This document shows positions 4,657 through 8,382 of a stretch of DNA of 8,382 nucleotides, piece by piece. The translations under genes and the position numbers were made by a program. The notes under the pieces are model-generated. The model saw only the letters and a list, made by a program, of their open reading frames with translations, had not been told where the DNA came from and made no database searches. Numbering within the stretch: position 1 is the first letter of the stretch; each line of letters opens with the position of its first letter. The DNA comes from an uncultured Collinsella sp. (GTDB lineage Bacteria > Actinomycetota > Coriobacteriia > Coriobacteriales > Coriobacteriaceae): assembly GCA_902465105.1 (NCBI GenBank), contig CABQLM010000073.1, forward strand, positions 1-8,382, written 5' to 3'.

Positions 4657-6237
4657 TTGAGTTTCACGCCCCTCGATAGCATCCGCCGCGCCATCGCCCG
4701 CCGCAACGGCATCGCCAACCCCGCCGTAGCGAGCAACGGCACCGCAAAGGCCCAGGGCGGACGTATCGAGAACGGCCTGTTCCCCGCCTCCCACACGGCC
4801 GAAGAGCTCGCGCGCATCCAGGAGCTGAGCCAGCGCAACGCCGGCGGCCCCGAAAGCAGCCAGGCTACGCGCCGTCGCCGTGAGCACGACCGCGAGCCCG
4901 GTCCCATCCACCGCATGGTCAACGCCTGGTGGAACCGCCTGCTCGGCGCCGTCTACGGCGGCGGCTTCTCCATGCAGGAAGCCGAATACGAGGAGCACGC
5001 CACCCGCCGCGACTATCTCTGGAATACCCTGGGCACCGCCGTGTGGGGCTTCGCGTTTCCCCTGCTCACCATCGTGTCCACGCAGCTTGTGGGCGCCGAG
5101 GAAGCCGGTAAGTTCTCCATCGCCTTTGTCACCGGCACGCTCATCTTGATCGCGTGCAACTACGGCGTGCGCAATTTTCAGGTCTCGGATATCGACGAAA
5201 CGACGTCCTTTGCCTCCTACCAGCTCAACCGTTGGCTTTGCGGAGCGCTCGCCCTAGGCTGCGGCCTCATGTACAGCAGCGCCCGCGGCTATGACGCGCA
5301 GATGGCGACGATCGGTCTGGGCGTCTACCTGTATAAGGTGATCGACGGCGTGGGGGACGTGTACGAGGGCCGCCTGCAGCAGGCCGATAAACTCTACCTG
5401 GCCGGCATGAGCCAAACGCTACGCTCCGTCGGCGTCATCGTGGTCTTTAGCGTGGCGCTGTTCCTTACGCGCAGCATGCCCATCGCGGCCATGGCCATGG
5501 GTGTCACCGCCATCGCCTCGCTCGTGCTGGTCACCGCGCCGCTCGCCCTGCTCGAGACCGAAAAATCGCGCCGCGTGAGCCTGCTCGAGGTCGGCCACCT
5601 CTTCGCGCAGTGCGCCCCGCTCTTTGGTGCACTGTTCCTGTTCAACCTCATCGAGAGCATGCCCAAGTTTGTGATGGAAGGCACGCTGGCCTACAAATAT
5701 CAGCTGTACTTTAATGCCCTATTCTTTCCGGCGCAGGCCATTTTGCTGAGCATTGGATTTATCTATAAACCGCAGCTCTTACGCTTGTCGAGCATTTGGG
5801 CGAACCCGCGTCAGCGTAGGCGCTTTGACTTAATTATTGTCGCCGTCATGGCGCTCATCGTGGTCATTACCGCCGCATGCGCTGCGTTTATGGCGGGCCC
5901 AGGCATTCCCATCATGAGCTTTATGTATGGACTCAGTTTTGAGCGCTACCGCACATTGGCGCTGCTGATGGTCGTCGCCGGCGGCGTAACCGCGGCCATC
6001 GACTTTATCTACGCCATTATCACGGTGCTGCGCCACGCTGGAGACGTCACCAAGATCTACCTGATCTGCTCTGCCGTGAGCGTGGTGCTCCCGGTGATCC
6101 TCATCAACCTGCTGGGGCTGATGGGTGCCGTCGTAAGCTACCTGACCATCATGGCCCTGCTGCTGGTGTTGCTGATAATCGAGTACGCCCACATCCGCCA
6201 GCGCATCGAGCGCGACCGAAACCCGTACGGCGCCTAA
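4657..6237 (+). CDS. Polysaccharide/lipid-linked oligosaccharide flippase-like membrane protein
   Basis: This is a 526-residue integral membrane protein of the oligosaccharide flippase (Wzx/PST, MOP superfamily) type. Such proteins move undecaprenyl-linked sugars across the cytoplasmic membrane for polysaccharide or teichoic acid assembly. About 115 hydrophilic, Arg-rich residues with a TRRRREHDRE patch (71-80) precede roughly twelve predicted membrane segments (approximate starts 121, 152, 192, 213, 252, 275, 316, 345, 391, 432, 465 and 487). The YEGRLQQADKLYLAGMSQTLRS stretch (about 236-257) matches the conserved loop of this family. Translation starts at TTG, six bases after AGAAAGGA; no better ATG lies upstream, and later ATGs would remove part of the N-terminal region. 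It stands alone, with no glycosyltransferases or ligase around it, which is unusual for Wzx genes and leaves the substrate open. The long cytosolic N-terminus is also longer than typical. No clear terminator follows. Confidence 0.8.
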   Translation: MSFTPLDSIRRAIARRNGIANPAVASNGTAKAQGGRIENGLFPASHTAEELARIQELSQRNAGGPESSQATRRRREHDREPGPIHRMVNAWWNRLLGAVYGGGFSMQEAEYEEHATRRDYLWNTLGTAVWGFAFPLLTIVSTQLVGAEEAGKFSIAFVTGTLILIACNYGVRNFQVSDIDETTSFASYQLNRWLCGALALGCGLMYSSARGYDAQMATIGLGVYLYKVIDGVGDVYEGRLQQADKLYLAGMSQTLRSVGVIVVFSVALFLTRSMPIAAMAMGVTAIASLVLVTAPLALLETEKSRRVSLLEVGHLFAQCAPLFGALFLFNLIESMPKFVMEGTLAYKYQLYFNALFFPAQAILLSIGFIYKPQLLRLSSIWANPRQRRRFDLIIVAVMALIVVITAACAAFMAGPGIPIMSFMYGLSFERYRTLALLMVVAGGVTAAIDFIYAIITVLRHAGDVTKIYLICSAVSVVLPVILINLLGLMGAVVSYLTIMALLLVLLIIEYAHIRQRIERDRNPYGA

Positions 6238-6318
6238 TTAGCTGCCCCGGTCACCGGAATTTGCGATGGAATCATCCCGGCTGGGGTCTCGTTACGGGCA
6301 ATACGCATCACGCAGAAC

Positions 6319-6439
6319 TAAGTGAGTAGACTTTTACGGAATCACCGACCACGCCAACAAAGCACAAGTCTGTGACCTGCGGTTTTGTTGAGGCAAATAT
6401 GTTTGGTGCTCAGCATTTCCAAAAAAGTCTACTCACTTA
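6319..6439. repeat. 121-bp element with perfect 17-bp terminal inverted repeats
   Basis: TAAGTGAGTAGACTTTT (6319-6335) and its exact reverse complement (6423-6439) flank 87 bases. The interior contains a second inverted pair, CAACAAA with TTTGTTG, and AGCAC with GTGCT. There is no open reading frame of note and no U tract placed to make it a terminator for either neighbour. A clear target-site duplication is not visible. The form is that of a MITE-like non-autonomous element or a conserved structured locus. It takes up much of the 317-bp space between the convergent flippase and phosphatase genes. Confidence 0.6.
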
Positions 6440-6468
6440 ACCAGCGGGCAGCCAAATGATTATTTAAT

Positions 6469-6532
6469 CCCCGTCCCAGAAAAATCAATTAGAGGGCAGA
6501 AGGGCAAAAGTAGTCAAAAAAGCCCCGTCCCA
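6469..6532. repeat. Direct repeat pair CCCCGTCCCA
   Basis: The decamer CCCCGTCCCA occurs at 6469-6478 and 6523-6532, in a short AT-rich stretch after the 121-bp element. On the minus strand the right copy reads GGGACGGGGCTTTTTT, just past the phosphatase stop, so a T run is available, but I find no stable hairpin before it. The GGGAC core is shared with other repeats in this window. The sequence may be a remnant of the same repeat system. Confidence 0.45.
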
Positions 6533-6554
6533 AATTCGCTACCCTTTGCAACGA

Positions 6555-7394
6555 TTATTCGCCCGGGTTGATGTTCGCATAGAACTCGGCCCCGTCGTCC
6601 AGGCGCAGGATGCCTACGCGGCCGAACTCGGAACCGGTGGCCGCCGCGCAGTCGATGTCGATGCGGTCGGGCACGCCGGCGGTATCCTCGCCGCCCAGGC
6701 GCACAATCTGTCCGCGCCCCGACTCCTCGTCAAGTCCCGCCAGGCCGCCTACCTCGCAATAACGCCCGAGCGACACCGTGGGCGTGTGACCGCTCACCAC
6801 GACCGGACCCTTGCCCTCGGCAGATAGCAGCCCCGTCGGGGCATCCCAATAGCCATGGCGAATCCACAGCAAGTCATCGGACGACTGCACGGCGAGCATT
6901 TGCTGCAGCAACTCGTTATCGGCATCAACCGCTCCCCTGTCGTCGGCGCAATCGACACCATGCTCAAGCAAAAACGCACGCGCCGCCTCGGTCTGAATAC
7001 CGGCGTGCACCAGCAGATACGGCCGCTCGGCAGTCTCTGCCACCGCATAGAGCGGCAGAGCAGCAGCCCAGCGTACCAGCTCCTCGTATGCCTCAAACTC
7101 CATTTCGTTGAGCTGCTGGCGCGTGGTCCATCCGCCGTTGATATCCCAGGTCTCGGCATCGAGCGGATCCTGGCCAATAATCGCGTCGAGCATAATCTGC
7201 TCGTGGTTACCCTTAAGCACTCGCGCGTTGGGCAGCGAACGCACCAGTTTAATAACACCAACCGGATCGGGCCCGCGATCGATCATGTCGCCCAGCACGT
7301 ACAGCGTATCTTCGGACGCCAGCGAAATCTTGGACAGGGCCTCGTCAAGCGCACGCACGTGTCCGTGGGCATCAGATGTCACATAGATCGCCAT
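6555..7394 (-). CDS. Calcineurin-like metallophosphoesterase (PPP-type serine/threonine phosphatase or ApaH-like)
   Basis: This 279-residue cytosolic phosphoesterase has the full set of di-metal ligands of the PPP/ApaH branch. They are: DAHGH at 8-12 (D8 and H10); GDMIDRGPD at 35-43 (D36 and D39 with R40); GNHE at 62-65 (N63 and H64); LVHAGI at 128-133 (H130); and SGHTP at 201-205 (H203). The tail RIDIDCAAATGSEFGRVGILRLDDG (about 244-268) is the family's usual closing strand pair. PPP-type bacterial members act on phosphoproteins and ApaH on Ap4A; the sequence alone does not separate these here. The ATG at 7394 is preceded by AGGAAAGG with six bases between. It is a single-gene unit with its own promoter, divergent from the antiporter. 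The first metal motif has Ala where most relatives have Ile or Val, a mild change that leaves the ligands intact. Confidence 0.9.
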   Translation of the reverse strand: MAIYVTSDAHGHVRALDEALSKISLASEDTLYVLGDMIDRGPDPVGVIKLVRSLPNARVLKGNHEQIMLDAIIGQDPLDAETWDINGGWTTRQQLNEMEFEAYEELVRWAAALPLYAVAETAERPYLLVHAGIQTEAARAFLLEHGVDCADDRGAVDADNELLQQMLAVQSSDDLLWIRHGYWDAPTGLLSAEGKGPVVVSGHTPTVSLGRYCEVGGLAGLDEESGRGQIVRLGGEDTAGVPDRIDIDCAAATGSEFGRVGILRLDDGAEFYANINPGE

Positions 7395-7446
7395 GGTACG
7401 CCTTTCCTCGCCTTACCTTTAAAGCTCTGTCGTCGCAACTCAAAAC

Positions 7447-7457
7447 TTCAAGTTGAA
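7447..7457. promoter_or_regulatory. Overlapping short palindromes between promoter and phosphatase start
   Basis: TTCAAGTTGAA is an 11-bp palindrome with an odd centre. It overlaps two others of the same kind, AACTTCAAGTT (7444-7454) and AAGTTGAACTT (7450-7460). They fall just downstream of the predicted -10 box, where a repressor could act. The simple sequence makes chance occurrence quite possible. Confidence 0.25.
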
Positions 7458-7471
7458 CTTAAACGTTATCC

Positions 7472-7500
7472 ATTGTACTCCGTTGCGGTAAAGCTGAAAA
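7472..7500 (-). promoter_or_regulatory. Sigma70-type promoter for the metallophosphatase
   Basis: On the minus strand TTTTCA (7500-7495) and TACAAT (7477-7472) are 17 bases apart, with 4 of 6 and 5 of 6 consensus matches. Transcription would start near 7465, about 70 bases before the ATG at 7394. No comparable promoter was found for the divergent antiporter gene in the rest of this 264-bp gap. Confidence 0.5.
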
Positions 7501-7658
7501 GTAGGTACGAGCCGCCGCCAATGGTCTAGAAAAACGGCGCCGCCTGTGACGATATCGCGAACGCCCTCCGTTCAACCCATAAACCCACCACCTTTGGGTA
7601 CGAATAACCGAAGACAGCTGACCGTGCCACGCCAACCACCCAGGAGCGGACACTATCC

Positions 7659-8382
7659 ATGAACCAGATACTTCTCTTTATCGGCCTCGTCATCATTTTG
7701 TGCCTGACCATCAAACCCGTCGGGAAAAAACTCCCCTTCCCCACCCTGCTCATCTTTATCGCGCTGGGCATGCTGCTGGGCATCAATGGGCCGGCGCACA
7801 TCGACTTTAGCGACTACGCGCTCACCGAAACCGTCTGCAGCACGGCGCTGTTGTTCATCATGTTCTACGGCGGCTTTAACACCAACATCGACCGCGCCAA
7901 GCCCGTCGCAGTACCCGCAGTGCTGCTGAGCACGCTCGGCGTCATCGCCACTGCCGTCATCACGGGCGCCTTTGCGCACTTCGCACTGGGCTTCGACTGG
8001 ATCGGCGGCCTGCTGCTGGGCTCGGTTGTAGCATCGACCGACGCAGCCAGCGTCTTTAGCGTGCTGCGCGAGCACAACCTGTCGCTAAAGGGCGGCACCG
8101 ACTCGCTGCTCGAGGTTGAATCGGGCTCCAACGACCCTGTCGCCTACATGCTCACCGCGGTACTCGCCACCCTCGCGGCGGGCGGCGACATTAACATCCC
8201 TGTGCTGCTGGCCAAGCAGATCATCCTGGGTGTGGGCCTGGGCCTTGCCATCGGCTGGACATCCAGCCGCCTGATTGAGTGCGCGCATGCAACGGCCGAG
8301 GGCGCGCAGACCATCTTTTTGTTCGCCGTGGCGATCGTCGCCTACGCACTGCCGAGCTACCTGGGCGGCAACGGCTTTTTGG
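7659..8382 (+). CDS. NhaP2-like K+/H+ (cation/proton) antiporter, 5' part
   Basis: The frame is open from the ATG at 7659 to the right edge, giving 241 residues without a stop. The protein is a cytoplasmic-membrane cation/proton antiporter of the CPA1 group, closest in pattern to the NhaP2/CvrA K+/H+ antiporters that guard against high internal potassium or alkalinity. Evidence is the LPFPTLLIFIALGMLLG start (25-41), the VASTDAASVFSVLR motif at 124-137 and ESGSNDPVAYM at 154-164 with N158 and D159, the equivalents of ion-binding residues of the fold. About eight membrane segments are predicted in this part (approximate starts 3, 25, 56, 84, 114, 160, 183 and 216). A complete member has roughly 500 residues and often C-terminal TrkA_C/CorC-type domains, which would lie outside. 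CAGGAG lies 12 bases before the ATG, a long spacing, but the start matches the family N-terminus. Confidence 0.88.
   Translation, partial: MNQILLFIGLVIILCLTIKPVGKKLPFPTLLIFIALGMLLGINGPAHIDFSDYALTETVCSTALLFIMFYGGFNTNIDRAKPVAVPAVLLSTLGVIATAVITGAFAHFALGFDWIGGLLLGSVVASTDAASVFSVLREHNLSLKGGTDSLLEVESGSNDPVAYMLTAVLATLAAGGDINIPVLLAKQIILGVGLGLAIGWTSSRLIECAHATAEGAQTIFLFAVAIVAYALPSYLGGNGFL

Noticed and set aside
6238..6300. Intrinsic terminator for the flippase
   Set aside because: The CCGGTCACCGG palindrome and the nearby CCCC/GGGG matches do not form a stable stem followed by a T run on the plus strand.
7653..8075. Minus-strand open frame of 140 codons opposite the antiporter
   Set aside because: The plus-strand frame codes for a recognisable antiporter with membrane segments, and the antisense product is a hydrophilic shadow.

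Overview
This is a GC-rich bacterial chromosomal segment whose gene content and protein style fit a gut actinobacterium of the class Coriobacteriia, most likely Collinsella or a close relative. That placement is inferred from codon use, ATP-dependent pckA, a DegV protein, a stand-alone PheRS-type B3/4 protein and Coriobacteriia-like intergenic repeats. No rRNA, tRNA, CRISPR array, transposase gene or phage gene was seen.

Layout. Five genes on the minus strand are, reading rightward: a DegV fatty-acid-binding protein (104-958), a MarR-family regulator (1078-1527), a frameshifted B3/4-domain gene (1701-2418), ATP-type phosphoenolpyruvate carboxykinase pckA (2636-4306) and a calcineurin-like metallophosphatase (6555-7394). 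Two genes are on the plus strand: a polysaccharide-type flippase (4657-6237) and the first 241 codons of an NhaP2-like K+/H+ antiporter that runs off the right edge (7659-8382). Divergent intergenic regions separate pckA from the flippase and the phosphatase from the antiporter. The first 65 bases hold no recognisable gene.

How the genes relate. marR and degV have no terminator between them and probably form one transcript, ended by the hairpin at 66-100. FabT is a MarR protein and FakB a DegV protein, so a fatty-acid link is plausible but unproven. The B3/4 gene has its own promoter inside the pckA terminator region, a roughly 140-nt leader with a strong terminator-like hairpin, and its own terminator at 1632-1672. 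pckA has a perfect 16-bp palindrome with a central CG upstream, the form expected of a LacI-family (CcpA/PurR-like) operator. The remaining genes look like unrelated housekeeping and envelope functions.

The non-coding DNA is the most interesting part. Four hairpins share a GGGACAGG-like word, and two of them are near-identical 33-bp copies in opposite orientation. The pckA/flippase gap holds four related 27-bp units in a nested inverted order (A-B-B'-A'), resembling a REPIN-type repeat. The flippase/phosphatase gap holds a 121-bp element with perfect 17-bp terminal inverted repeats, next to two CCCCGTCCCA repeats. These look like families of small dispersed elements. I see no convincing new multi-gene system in the window.
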